Shown here one piece after another: positions 52,160 to 59,867 of a DNA stretch of 64,000 nt. The notes under the pieces were generated by a model. That model had not been told where the DNA came from, did no database searches, and saw nothing but the letters and a program-made list of their open reading frames with translations. Numbering within the stretch: the stretch's first letter is position 1; each line of letters begins with the position of its first letter. Made by a program: the position numbers and the translations under genes. Source of the DNA: Bacteroidaceae bacterium (GTDB lineage Bacteria; Bacteroidota; Bacteroidia; Bacteroidales; Bacteroidaceae); NCBI GenBank assembly GCA_017466065.1, contig JAFTUV010000033.1, positions 42,607-106,606 of the forward strand, in the 5' to 3' direction.

Positions 52160-52527
52160 AAATCAAATAAACTAGGTTGTCTGTATTTCTCTATCATTTC
52201 AAGTGCTGCTTTTTTGATATAGGGGATATTGTAATTATTCCGTAGGATATACCCCAATCCCCATAAAATAGCATTTGTTTTCGAAGCGAACTTGCCCCAT
52301 TTAAGTCCCGGACTAAAACCGTTGCCTCCTCTATTTGTGAATATCCGTACTCCACAGACCCAAGCTCCTTCTTGTTGTCCGATTAAAACCGTTGCTTCTT
52401 GCCACTTTTCAACCCACACTGATACCTTTTCGTACTCACCTTTTTTCAAGACGGGATAGCCATTCCATCGGTCGCCCAGTTCCTTGTGGGTGTCTATCTT
52501 CAAATGCTCAAAAACATTTCTATCCAT
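52144..52527 (-). CDS. Early phage protein, unknown
   Basis: About 127 residues from ATG 52527 (a GTG at 52536 would add three). RNVFEHLKIDTHKELGDRWN and the Trp-rich VWVEKWQEATVLIGQQEGAW suggest a compact fold with SPGLKWGKFASKTNAILWGL. Its GC content is lower than that of the neighbouring MuB and ATPase genes, hinting at a later insertion. Function unknown. Confidence 0.55.
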   Translation of the reverse strand: MDRNVFEHLKIDTHKELGDRWNGYPVLKKGEYEKVSVWVEKWQEATVLIGQQEGAWVCGVRIFTNRGGNGFSPGLKWGKFASKTNAILWGLGYILRNNYNIPYIKKAALEMIEKYRQPSLFDLWEEH

Positions 52528-52546
52528 ACCAACCACATTTTACACG

Positions 52547-53410
52547 TTACATATTGCGCTTTTCGCGGTGTATGGTCTTCTTCACGCGGCGAAGGTCAAA
52601 TTCATACTCCGCAGCTTCCATTACCACCTTGTCAATTAGCACAGGGTCAGTTATACCGTTGGCGCGACATATCGCGTGTACATCGTGTGCCGTTGTAGGC
52701 TCCACCTCAAAGAACTTGCGACCGATACGGCTGAACAACTCCTTATAGCCCGGCTTTTGGAAGTGTAGTCCGCGTGTAATACGCTTGCAGATGTAGTCCG
52801 TCGAGAGGAATACAACCCCGGCTTTGTCCTCCAGCTTGTTGTACAGGCTGATGAAGTAGTGAAACACGGGTTCTGTCAGTTTGTCGGCCTCGTCGAAGAT
52901 GAGCAAAGGAGCGTCCATCTGCACCACATTGTCGAGTATCAAACCCCATATCTCGCGGATATTGTGGCCGTCAGTCTTGATACCTACACAACGGGCAATC
53001 TCGCGTACAAAGTCGCCCTTCTTCATATCCTCACTGCAAAGGATATAGAAAACCTCACGGTGTTCCATCGCGTATGTTCGTGAGGTCGCAGTCTTGCCAC
53101 ATCCGGCTTCGCCAACCACCCAAGTTACGTTCTTGTGCTCCTGAGCATCGCCAAGGGCAAAGTTTATTTCCTGGAACGCACCCGTCTCAACAATCTGCCA
53201 ACCTGTAGCGCTACTGCCAATTTGGGACGCTATCGAGCGGAACATATCATCGCTGATGTTGTCCCACTTGCCGTTAAGGATACTGCTTATTGTTCCGGCA
53301 CTTGTGCCGTTTAGACTGCTGGCTGCTTTGTTCTGACTTGGGAACTTTGCCACATATCCTGCCAATGCTTCACGGATACTTGTCTTCTCACTGTTGCTTA
53401 ACTTACTCAT
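52547..53410 (-). CDS. MuB-like transposition ATPase
   Basis: 287 residues. An N-terminal HTH (NKAASSLNGTSAGTISSILN) precedes the AAA+ core: Walker A GEAGCGKTATSRTYA, Walker B APLLIFDEADKLT, sensor FLSTDYICKRIT. MuB forms helical filaments on target DNA and delivers target sites to MuA. The gene follows MuA by 13 bp, as in Mu. Family length 287 versus 312 in Mu. Confidence 0.9.
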   Translation of the reverse strand: MSKLSNSEKTSIREALAGYVAKFPSQNKAASSLNGTSAGTISSILNGKWDNISDDMFRSIASQIGSSATGWQIVETGAFQEINFALGDAQEHKNVTWVVGEAGCGKTATSRTYAMEHREVFYILCSEDMKKGDFVREIARCVGIKTDGHNIREIWGLILDNVVQMDAPLLIFDEADKLTEPVFHYFISLYNKLEDKAGVVFLSTDYICKRITRGLHFQKPGYKELFSRIGRKFFEVEPTTAHDVHAICRANGITDPVLIDKVVMEAAEYEFDLRRVKKTIHREKRNM

Positions 53411-53423
53411 ACTCTTTATTTCT

Positions 53424-55481
53424 TTATAGTTTGTTTCCTGCTATTTTCTTGTAATCTCGTTGCTCTTCCTCCAATTGGTCAAAGGTGGTTAGGCTGACTG
53501 CCTTAGTCACGCGCCCAAGCTGGTACTCTTCCGGCTTGCCACTGTATCGACGGACACGCTTGTCTATCTGACGCTGTGCCTCCTTTGCAAGTCCCTTGAG
53601 GTTCGGGGTGTCGAGTCCGTGCTGTTCCGGTGCTACTCCGTGGTCATATTCAATCTCACGTCCTGCCACCTGTCTTTCAACACGCTCGGTAGTGGTTGCC
53701 TTCTGCATCTGACGGATAAAGCGTTTCTCCTCGGCTGTCTGCTCCTGTTGTGCGCGGTGGATAACCATTGGAGGTTCTGCCACACGTGCGAAGCGCAAGT
53801 TTCCTGCTTTGTCCTTATAGAGCAATCGGACACTGGTCATTTCGTAGGGGTCATATTGCACGTAGAACTGTTTATAGGTGTTCTGCCTACGCCATTCCAT
53901 ATCCGGTGTTCCGGGTTCGCTGAATACCTCGTAGGCATACTTCTCTTTTCTGATGGTGATTTCAATGCCGCGTGTGCCAAAGGTTGATGGCTTTTCGGTA
54001 ATGAACCAGAACATATCGATGAAGTCGTGTACTCCAACCTCTTGTGTTTCCGGGTTCACACTCTCGTTGTACATATCTATACGCGGTCTGCCTGTTGCCG
54101 GGTGTGGCATTTCGTTCCACTCCTTACGTGCGGCAGCGTATTGGTTCTTCAGTTCCTCCAATGTGGGGAGCTGGTGGACATTGGCCTCGATGAACTCCAA
54201 GTTCGGGCGGCTGTTGTCCTTCTTGGTGGTGATGTTCTGTCCGGTAAAGTTCCAATGCTTGTGCAGCACTTGGCTTTGGAAACGGTAGAACAGGTTTTCA
54301 ATGGTCTTCGATTCTCCATTGTATGGGGCTGTCGGGCGGTGTATGCGACAAATCTTCGAGAATAAGCCTTGTGAGGCATTCTTCTTGTGTCCGCCTTGGT
54401 TGTCATATACAATCTCGTAGGGCTTGTGTCCGCTGGTTTGCACAGCCATACGGTAACTGTGGTACTGCGCAATGTAGTCCTCATTGTCGCCGATATAGTA
54501 ACCGAGCAGCACTTCGGTAGCAGCGTCCACCACCTCATATACGTTGATGGTGCGCATCTTGCCGTCCTCATCACGGTAGTACAGGTTGAGTTTTGTACCG
54601 TCACCATACCACAGACTGTCGCGCAATGTGGGGAGTATGGTACGATGTTTGCGGTCGAAACGCTGATGTGAGGCACGCTCGCCATGTACAGCGTCGAACC
54701 ATAAAGGTTGTATCTCTGGACTGTTGAGCCACTGTCTGAGGGAACGTTCGCTTTTAAGGGGTTTCCAGCCCTTTCTGTCGGCTATGCGGTTGAACTCCTC
54801 GAATATCTGTGCATCGGTCAATACAGGCACACGGCTACGCTTGAGGGCTACAATTTGCCTTCCGGCTTCCTCTGTAATCTTTGTGGTGTTACGGTTGCCA
54901 ATCTTACCACTGATGAGGGCTGCATATCCGTCGCGCTTGTAGTCGGCAATCTTGCCACGCAAACGGGCTGCATTGGCAGGGAGAGTGTGGCCGTGCAATT
55001 CGCGTAAGTGTTCACAAGTGGCAAGGAGTATTTCCCAAAGGTCGCCACGCTTGTTGTTCAGAGCCTTCGACAAGGCTACACGGTCGTTCTGTTCGCTGAT
55101 AAGCACATTCAGTACCGATGCGTTCAAAGTATATTCGTCAATCAAACGCTCGTCGAGGTGCGTTTGAACACCGTTCAAATCATACTCAAACAGTTCGTAC
55201 CAATCACGTGCCTTTGTGTCTATCACCAATTGCTTCTTCATCTGTTCCTGTTTCAACACTTCTGCCGGGTCGCCATATTTGGCCTCAAACCGGGCTTTGT
55301 ATTTGTCCGGGAGGGAAGCGTACACAATGAGGGCTTGTGTTCCCTCACCACCGCCACGCAGAGCCTTCTGTATCCTTTTGCGAGCGACATTCTGTTTCAA
55401 AGTACATTCTTTGATAACAGGGTCGCTGCCACAGGTCAGCTCCTCGTAGGTTACGCATAATATTTTCTTGTAATATTCCAT
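53424..55481 (-). CDS. MuA-like DDE transposase
   Basis: 685 residues, near Mu's 663. The catalytic triad is Asp in LWYGDGTKLNLY (about 290), Asp in IVYDNQGGH (about 359) and Glu in SKTIENLFYRF, 35 residues after the second Asp. The N-terminal DNA-binding part contains VARKRIQKALRGGGEGTQAL. The C-terminus (TTTERVERQVAGREIEYDHG and on) would contact MuB. It cuts and joins the prophage ends to a new target during lytic growth and integration. Confidence 0.95.
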   Translation of the reverse strand: MEYYKKILCVTYEELTCGSDPVIKECTLKQNVARKRIQKALRGGGEGTQALIVYASLPDKYKARFEAKYGDPAEVLKQEQMKKQLVIDTKARDWYELFEYDLNGVQTHLDERLIDEYTLNASVLNVLISEQNDRVALSKALNNKRGDLWEILLATCEHLRELHGHTLPANAARLRGKIADYKRDGYAALISGKIGNRNTTKITEEAGRQIVALKRSRVPVLTDAQIFEEFNRIADRKGWKPLKSERSLRQWLNSPEIQPLWFDAVHGERASHQRFDRKHRTILPTLRDSLWYGDGTKLNLYYRDEDGKMRTINVYEVVDAATEVLLGYYIGDNEDYIAQYHSYRMAVQTSGHKPYEIVYDNQGGHKKNASQGLFSKICRIHRPTAPYNGESKTIENLFYRFQSQVLHKHWNFTGQNITTKKDNSRPNLEFIEANVHQLPTLEELKNQYAAARKEWNEMPHPATGRPRIDMYNESVNPETQEVGVHDFIDMFWFITEKPSTFGTRGIEITIRKEKYAYEVFSEPGTPDMEWRRQNTYKQFYVQYDPYEMTSVRLLYKDKAGNLRFARVAEPPMVIHRAQQEQTAEEKRFIRQMQKATTTERVERQVAGREIEYDHGVAPEQHGLDTPNLKGLAKEAQRQIDKRVRRYSGKPEEYQLGRVTKAVSLTTFDQLEEEQRDYKKIAGNKL

Positions 55482-55501
55482 CCCGTAGGGTTGATTGTTT
55501 G

Positions 55502-55699
55502 TTATTTATCAGACTCTTCTTTATACTCTTTATACAGCTGGCGAACCATCACCCATATAAGTTGTGCTACGGCGCAAACCACAAGGAAACCAATGATGCC
55601 TATTGTTCCCATAATCAAGTGGGCGATTCCCCAAATGATAAGGCAGATTAGCATAAAAACCGCCATCACAAGTTGTATAAGGCTCATTATCTTATCCAT
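55502..55699 (-). CDS. Small membrane protein, early region
   Basis: 65 residues with two hydrophobic segments (about 8-30 and 32-52) and a charged C-terminus LYKEYKEESDK. No family known. It precedes MuA by 20 bp and follows the small HTH gene. An inner-membrane role, for instance in superinfection exclusion, would fit but cannot be shown. Confidence 0.55.
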   Translation of the reverse strand: MDKIMSLIQLVMAVFMLICLIIWGIAHLIMGTIGIIGFLVVCAVAQLIWVMVRQLYKEYKEESDK

Positions 55700-55701
55700 A
55701 A

Positions 55702-55899
55702 TTATACGATTTTCTGTTTTGCTGTTGTTTTCAACTCTACCTCCACGCCACCGCGTTCTATAGCCACCTTGCGTATCTGACGCGCAAGGAGGCTATTCTT
55801 GCGGTATGCCAACGAATGACACACCATTTCGACGGTACAGCCCAATATCTTTGCTATTGCAGCCTGTTCGCCATACTCTACAATGATTTTCTTCTTCAT
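55702..55899 (-). CDS. Small HTH protein, Ner/Cro-like position
   Basis: 65 residues. EYGEQAAIAKILGCTVEMVCHSLAYRKNS is a compact helix-turn-helix of the Cro/Ner size, followed by basic RQIRKVAIERGG. In Mu the first early gene after the operator is ner, a negative regulator of the repressor and early promoters. This gene and the next one fill that place. Confidence 0.65.
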   Translation of the reverse strand: MKKKIIVEYGEQAAIAKILGCTVEMVCHSLAYRKNSLLARQIRKVAIERGGVEVELKTTAKQKIV

Positions 55900-55908
55900 A
55901 CTGTCTGT

Positions 55909-56313
55909 TTATGCTAAGTTGTTCTTGATATAGTCTCTGTCTTCCTGCCAAAGTCGATAGCCCATCTTTATCTTGTGAAGGACTGCTGCTTTGTGGCCAA
56001 CAATCCTGATGGCTTCTTTGTAGGAATCTATGTCGTCGTAGGCAGCAGCCATGCCGATGAGGAAGCAGGCAAGTTCCTCCATCTTGCTGTGGCAGTCTTC
56101 AAGTTCGTTGTTTCTCTCCTCAAGCATTCCTTTTGCAATGGTCGCCTGTTTAGCCAGCTCAACGGTCAAAGGGTTGTTGCCTGTCTGTCTCCAACGCTTG
56201 CAGAACTCGTGCTTATCCATATTAGGAACTGCGTAGTACATTTTCTCAATCTCCTTGTACTCCTCTTCTGTTACTTTCAAACCTGTGATGTCTTCAAACT
56301 CAAACTTTGTCAT
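55909..56313 (-). CDS. First early gene, unknown
   Basis: 134 residues, acidic and helical (EEEYKEIEKMYYAVPNMDKH, HEFCKRWRQTG, then a long helix). No family recognised. It is directly behind the early promoter at 56403-56432 and so would be expressed first on induction. Confidence 0.58.
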   Translation of the reverse strand: MTKFEFEDITGLKVTEEEYKEIEKMYYAVPNMDKHEFCKRWRQTGNNPLTVELAKQATIAKGMLEERNNELEDCHSKMEELACFLIGMAAAYDDIDSYKEAIRIVGHKAAVLHKIKMGYRLWQEDRDYIKNNLA

Positions 56314-56345
56314 AATCTTATTTATTTACATTCGTTAATTTATCA

Positions 56346-56460
56346 TTGTTATCTCGCGCAATTTTCGTACCTTTGGCACGTGTTCAAACTTTGAATACGC
56401 TGCAAAGATAATTGTATTTCGCAAAATGCAAAACGATTTTGCGAAATAATTTCGCAAAAT
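56346..56460. promoter_or_regulatory. Divergent repressor/early promoters with three operator repeats
   Basis: Plus: TTG (56346-56348), 19-bp spacer, TACCTTTG (56368-56375) towards the repressor. Minus: TATCTTTG (56403-56410) with CAA/TTG 18 bp further (56429-56431) towards the early genes. Three copies of ATTTCGCAAAAT lie at 56416-56427 (+), 56436-56447 (-) and 56449-56460 (+). The first two form a 13-bp perfect inverted repeat, overlapping the minus -33 region, so repressor binding would shut early transcription. Confidence 0.8.
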
Positions 56461-56470
56461 ATGCAAGATT

Positions 56471-57112
56471 ATGACAAAAAAAGAGAGATTAGAGGAAATC
56501 ATCAAGTTCTATGGCGGTGGAAAGCCTTCGGTATTTGCCAAAAATTTAGGTATCGCACCTTCTACAATAAGCTCTTGGTTGGTGAGAGATACCTTTGATT
56601 ATGATTTGCTTTTTGCAAAATGCGAAAACATTTCTGCTGAATGGCTCCTTACGGGCAAAGGAAGAATGTTGCGAAGTGCAGATAACACTCCAGTTGCAAA
56701 AGCGACGGTGCTTCCTAATGCAGGCATTCCACTCATACCTCTAAGCGCGATGGCTGGTGCTCTTACGGATGAAACATCAATCCTCGAATATGAGTGTGAA
56801 AGATATGTTGTACCTGCATTTAAGGGTGCGGATTTTCTTATCCCCATAAAAGGTAATAGTATGTCTCCAACATATCTTTCCGGTGACATCGTAGCTTGTC
56901 AGCGAATACCCATGAGTAATCTATTTTTTCAATGGAACAAGCCTTACGTTCTTGATACTAAACAAGGCGCATTGATTAAGCGTATAAAACCGGGTAGCGA
57001 CAATGAGCATATTCTAATCGTATCGGATAACAAAGAATACGACCCGTTTGAATTGCCGTGTACAGAGATAAATGCTGTGGCATTAGTCATGGGCTTAATA
57101 AGACTTGAATAA
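56471..57112 (+). CDS. CI/LexA-like repressor with S24 peptidase
   Basis: 213 residues. An N-terminal HTH (KPSVFAKNLGIAPSTISSWL, about 16-36) is followed by the S24 domain with catalytic Ser in IKGNSMSPTYLSGD and Lys in GALIKRIKPG. This class self-cleaves when RecA filaments form, so the prophage is probably SOS-inducible, unlike Mu whose repressor is not of this type. The three ATTTCGCAAAAT operators are directly upstream. It overlaps no gene but is followed by a membrane-anchored protein two bases after its stop. Confidence 0.9.
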   Translation: MTKKERLEEIIKFYGGGKPSVFAKNLGIAPSTISSWLVRDTFDYDLLFAKCENISAEWLLTGKGRMLRSADNTPVAKATVLPNAGIPLIPLSAMAGALTDETSILEYECERYVVPAFKGADFLIPIKGNSMSPTYLSGDIVACQRIPMSNLFFQWNKPYVLDTKQGALIKRIKPGSDNEHILIVSDNKEYDPFELPCTEINAVALVMGLIRLE

Positions 57113-57113
57113 T

Positions 57114-57659
57114 ATGTGGTTTGTAATCCTTATATTCTTGCTGTTTATCCTAATGGTTAAGCATAACAAACAAATCACCAAGTGGACTAATAAAGAAATA
57201 GAGAAACTGAATAGAAACCCCAATACTAATAACGAGCAATTAGAAAGATTGGATGCTAAAATAGCTGCATTTGAAGAAAGTTCAAAAGAACTTGAACGAA
57301 TGGAACACCAAACATTTATTGAGCAAAAAGCGCATAATATTAGATTGGTTGTTGTTATCTATGTTGATTCTATTAAGGAGCCTTGGCCGTATAAATTAAA
57401 AAAAGAACTTCCATTACTTAAAGAGGCTCACAAGCAAGTTTTGAGTTTCTTTAACTCACCGTACTATCCGGAAATAATCAAAGAAGCAGAGATTGATTTA
57501 TTTCATGGGGATTTTAAGATACTTGGGAATAAGACAAGATACAAGAAATTCTTTGCAGAGTACATTCATTCACCTCATTCTCTCGATTTGTCTAATATTA
57601 AAAAGCAAATGCCCGAACGATATTTGGTGGATTTTGACGAGTCGTTATTTAGCATATAA
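57114..57659 (+). CDS. Membrane-anchored unknown protein encoded after the repressor
   Basis: 181 residues from ATG 57114 (a TTG at 57105 would overlap the repressor stop). One N-terminal membrane segment (about 2-18: FVILIFLLFILMV), then a coiled-coil-like stretch and a soluble domain with RLVVVIYVDSIKEPWPYKLK. It is made with the repressor in the lysogen, so a host-benefit role (superinfection exclusion, defence) is possible; nothing in the sequence proves it. Confidence 0.55.
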   Translation: MWFVILIFLLFILMVKHNKQITKWTNKEIEKLNRNPNTNNEQLERLDAKIAAFEESSKELERMEHQTFIEQKAHNIRLVVVIYVDSIKEPWPYKLKKELPLLKEAHKQVLSFFNSPYYPEIIKEAEIDLFHGDFKILGNKTRYKKFFAEYIHSPHSLDLSNIKKQMPERYLVDFDESLFSI

Positions 57660-57848
57660 GTACGAGATGTACGTTCTGCGACAGCCTAAAACGCGATAAC
57701 TCGCGATTTTATAGAGGTTTACGTTAAAAAGTGCGCTGCGAATGTGGTGTGCTTTGTTATTTTACCCCTTGAAAACACGCAAAAAACCTTGTTTTTGCCC
57801 GATTTTTGGAAGTTTGTAGGGTTGAAAACAAAAAAAAACAAAGCAAAA

Positions 57849-57938
57849 TGTAACCCCAAATGTAACCCCAAACAAAACATTTCGTTTTTGCAAGGGCAAA
57901 AATGTAACCCCAAATGTAACCCCAAGTGTAACCCCAAA
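57849..57938 (+). repeat. 12-bp tandem repeats around a transposase-like site
   Basis: TGTAACCCCAAA occurs twice (57849-57872) and again three times with one substitution (57903-57938). Between the two blocks lies ACATTTCGTTTTTGCAA, the same motif as at the prophage ends. Three reading frames over it give only repeats, so it is not a gene. It may be an enhancer-like internal activation site or a remnant of end duplications. Within 57660-58049 I see no other feature. Confidence 0.7.
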
Positions 57939-58049
57939 CCGAATTTTCGCCCATTTACAGGCACAAAAAAGCTCGTTCCGGTATATGTATTGCCGGGACG
58001 AGCGTTCAAAACCGTTCAAATATCGTTTAAGTTCGGTTAAATCAATGTT

Positions 58050-58268
58050 TTAGCACTTCTTTTTAGTGCGTATAAGGTGCGATTGCTTGATAAGCGCACG
58101 TTTCGTCAAATGGCTGCTACCATCACGCATACCAGCGTGCAACAGGCTGCTCTTTGTTATGCCCACCTGCTCCTCTGTAAGTTCGTCATAGATGGCCGAA
58201 ATGCTCCCAAAGAAGTAGTCCTTCTTCTCCCATATCATGTGAACCCATATAACCTTTGTCTCTGCCAT
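58050..58268 (-). CDS. Small phage protein beyond the repressor, unknown
   Basis: 72 residues from ATG 58268. AETKVIWVHMIWEKKDYFFG followed by SISAIYDELTEEQVGITKSS and a basic, Lys-rich tail suggests a small DNA-binding protein. A TATATTTG -7 box is on the minus strand at 58287-58294, 19 bp before the start, so the transcript would have a very short leader. It runs towards the repressor operon and may be another lysogenic gene. Unknown. Confidence 0.58.
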   Translation of the reverse strand: MAETKVIWVHMIWEKKDYFFGSISAIYDELTEEQVGITKSSLLHAGMRDGSSHLTKRALIKQSHLIRTKKKC

Positions 58269-58539
58269 AATCATTTGAATTTTGTGCAAATATACCAAAT
58301 AATCATTATATGGAATAATTTAGTAGTTGAAAAATTGGCGAGAGGGCAAAACAAAAGCGGCCAAATAAGCCGCCCACAATCATTCGTCGATAAAATGCCC
58401 ACCACGGCAAAGAAAAGCCCGGAGAAGCCCCAAAACAGGCCACAGAAGCCACCGTTCGCCCGGTACTCAACCCTCAATGTAACATTTGCCGTTCAAACAC
58501 CGTTCAAAGCCTCCTCGAATGTAACACGAATGTAAACCG

Positions 58540-58657
58540 AATGTCGCATTTCGTTTTTGCCCTGTGCTACCATCCTCTTATGGCTAACTCTCTATTTATC
58601 AAAGCAACACACCGATTTACAAAGAAAGGGAAGCATCACATTTCGTTTTGCCCCCCA
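58540..58657 (-). repeat. Prophage end (attL-like): two inverted transposase-site candidates
   Basis: Read towards the phage: TGGGGGGCAAAACGAAATG from 58657 and GGGCAAAAACGAAATGCG near 58545-58562, inverted relative to the cluster at 19724-19788 and about 90 bp apart, like the spaced L1/L2 sites of Mu. Just inside are GAATGTAACAC / GAATGTAAACC repeats (58517-58542). From 58300 to 58540 I see no gene. Confidence 0.65.
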
Positions 58658-58795
58658 TATATTTTAGCCACGACAAGAAGAAACTTTCCTCGAAATGAGC
58701 ATTGATTGTGAAAAAATGTATACATTTGCCTAAGCGAAAATAGACAGCACTCGTTGTAAGACCTTCAAATATTTTTGAATTTTACTCGTTTGCAC

Positions 58796-58803
58796 TATCT
58801 TTG
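58796..58803 (+). promoter_or_regulatory. -7 box TATCTTTG of the post-prophage transcript
   Basis: TATCTTTG matches TAnnTTTG; a TTTG occurs 18 bp upstream (58774-58777), slightly short of the usual spacing. The start would be near 58810, almost 400 bp before the first open frame. Confidence 0.55.
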
Positions 58804-59201
58804 CCAATGTTGATGGGGAACAAAGCCACGAGTAAGCGAGAGCAAAGAAAATTTATTTGCTTTGCCGAGCGAGAGTGGTTTCGTGATACAAATCCATCGA
58901 CGCAAGAAAGCATTTTGTTTTAAGTCCGAACTGAAATTCGCCAAAATTTAAGACCAAGGACCGGAGCAATCAATGCTCATTCTGTGTATATACCGCTTAT
59001 GTGTGTTCTACGCATAGGCTATGTGTATATTCCACGGCGTGGGAATATTGTTTCTTCAAAGTTCATTTGGTCAAGGCGTTTGGCGATGCCTCAGTTTCAT
59101 GGACGTAAGGCGACAAGTCTCACGTCTTTCTTGTTTTTATACACTATTGTTAATTGCCATTGTTTGGAGGCTTGCGGTGGCGAAGTTAAAGTATTATAGT
59201 T
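58804..59201 (+). other. Long untranslated leader, about 390 nt
   Basis: No convincing protein; the open frames of 60-70 codons lack family match. It has GC-rich, structured segments (CCACGAG...GAGTGG, GCAAAG...CTTTGC). Such a long leader before a surface-protein operon could carry a regulatory RNA, but this is only suggested by length and pairing. Confidence 0.4.
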
Positions 59202-59516
59202 ATGGACAAAATGGACATTTCGGTTTATGATTTATTAAGAGAAGCCGTCGAAAGATGTGACACAGAATTTGCAGAGTCTTCCGAAGTTGCTTCACGTTAT
59301 TGTGATGCTATTTCACCCTATAAAAGGTTTTTGAATGAGGATTTGGATGACCGTGATAAAAAAGAGATACTACAAGAGATCTTAAAGAAATTTGAAGATT
59401 GTGGTAAATGCGTTAAAGAAGGGGATTTGCCATTGGGTGATTTAATTTCTTCGCACATTTATGAGATAAGAAAAGAATTAAATAAGCTTACAAAAAATCA
59501 TAATACAAATCCATAA
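59202..59516 (+). CDS. Small acidic protein, unknown
   Basis: 104 residues, acidic, helical (DISVYDLLREAVERCDTEFA; DLDDRDKKEILQEILKKFED with an even cysteine pair CGKC). No signal or membrane segment, so it is not secreted with its neighbour. First gene after the long leader. Unknown. Confidence 0.55.
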   Translation: MDKMDISVYDLLREAVERCDTEFAESSEVASRYCDAISPYKRFLNEDLDDRDKKEILQEILKKFEDCGKCVKEGDLPLGDLISSHIYEIRKELNKLTKNHNTNP

Positions 59517-59551
59517 CAACAAGACTATTAAGAACCTAAATATACCAGAAT

Positions 59552-59848
59552 ATGACTACAGATGAACTTAAAAAGGGTAATTGGGTAAAATTTAATGGTG
59601 CATTTGTTAAGGTAACTGATATTGTAGACGACAAAACAGTTGTTGTTTGTGCCAAATTTCGTGTGGATGTAAAGAATTTAGGACCTATAAACTTTATTGA
59701 AGAAGAATGGTGTGTCGCATCCCTAACTCTTCTCTTAAGGTGGATAGATGATGCGAAATATCTTCACGAACTACAGAATCTTTATCCAGAGTTTGCAAAT
59801 ATAGATTTGAAAATAATCAACGGAGAGATTATGATATTGAAAAAATAA
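59552..59848 (+). CDS. Small protein, unknown
   Basis: 98 residues. It begins TTDELKKGNWVKFNGAFVKV, a beta-rich motif common in small Bacteroidales proteins of unknown function, and continues with VVVCAKFRVDVKNLG. No signal. It lies 35 bp after the preceding gene and 19 bp before the adhesin. Unknown. Confidence 0.6.
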   Translation: MTTDELKKGNWVKFNGAFVKVTDIVDDKTVVVCAKFRVDVKNLGPINFIEEEWCVASLTLLLRWIDDAKYLHELQNLYPEFANIDLKIINGEIMILKK

Positions 59849-59867
59849 TAACATAAATGCATATATT

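Larger units (their letters stand above)
19707..58659. mobile_element. Mu-like prophage with diversity-generating retroelement
   Basis: About 39 kb bounded by the inverted GCAAAACGAAATG-type sites. It carries a MuA/MuB pair, S24 repressor, DUF935 portal, DUF1320, MuF, gpG, sheath/tube/baseplate and lysis genes, which together define a transposable myophage. Unlike Mu, the head module (42.9-49.2 kb) runs opposite to the rest. All modules for a full phage appear present; the only visible lesion is a stop codon in the DGR reverse transcriptase. The exact ends are not fixed: a TATTT direct repeat at 19712-19716 and 58660-58664 is one possible 5-bp target duplication. Confidence 0.9.

Noticed and set aside
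57744..58040. Open frame with CNPK repeats on the plus strand (and GVTF repeats on minus)
   Set aside because: Both translations only mirror the 12-bp DNA repeat and have no independent family or codon support.
19701..58662. ATATAT at 19701-19706 and 58657-58662 as target duplication
   Set aside because: AT-rich hexamers are common here, and the resulting ends (CCAACT...CCCCCC) show no symmetry; TATTT is equally possible.
58984..59230. Two 70-residue frames before the acidic protein
   Set aside because: They overlap each other, have no family match and lie in the presumed leader; no start context favours either.
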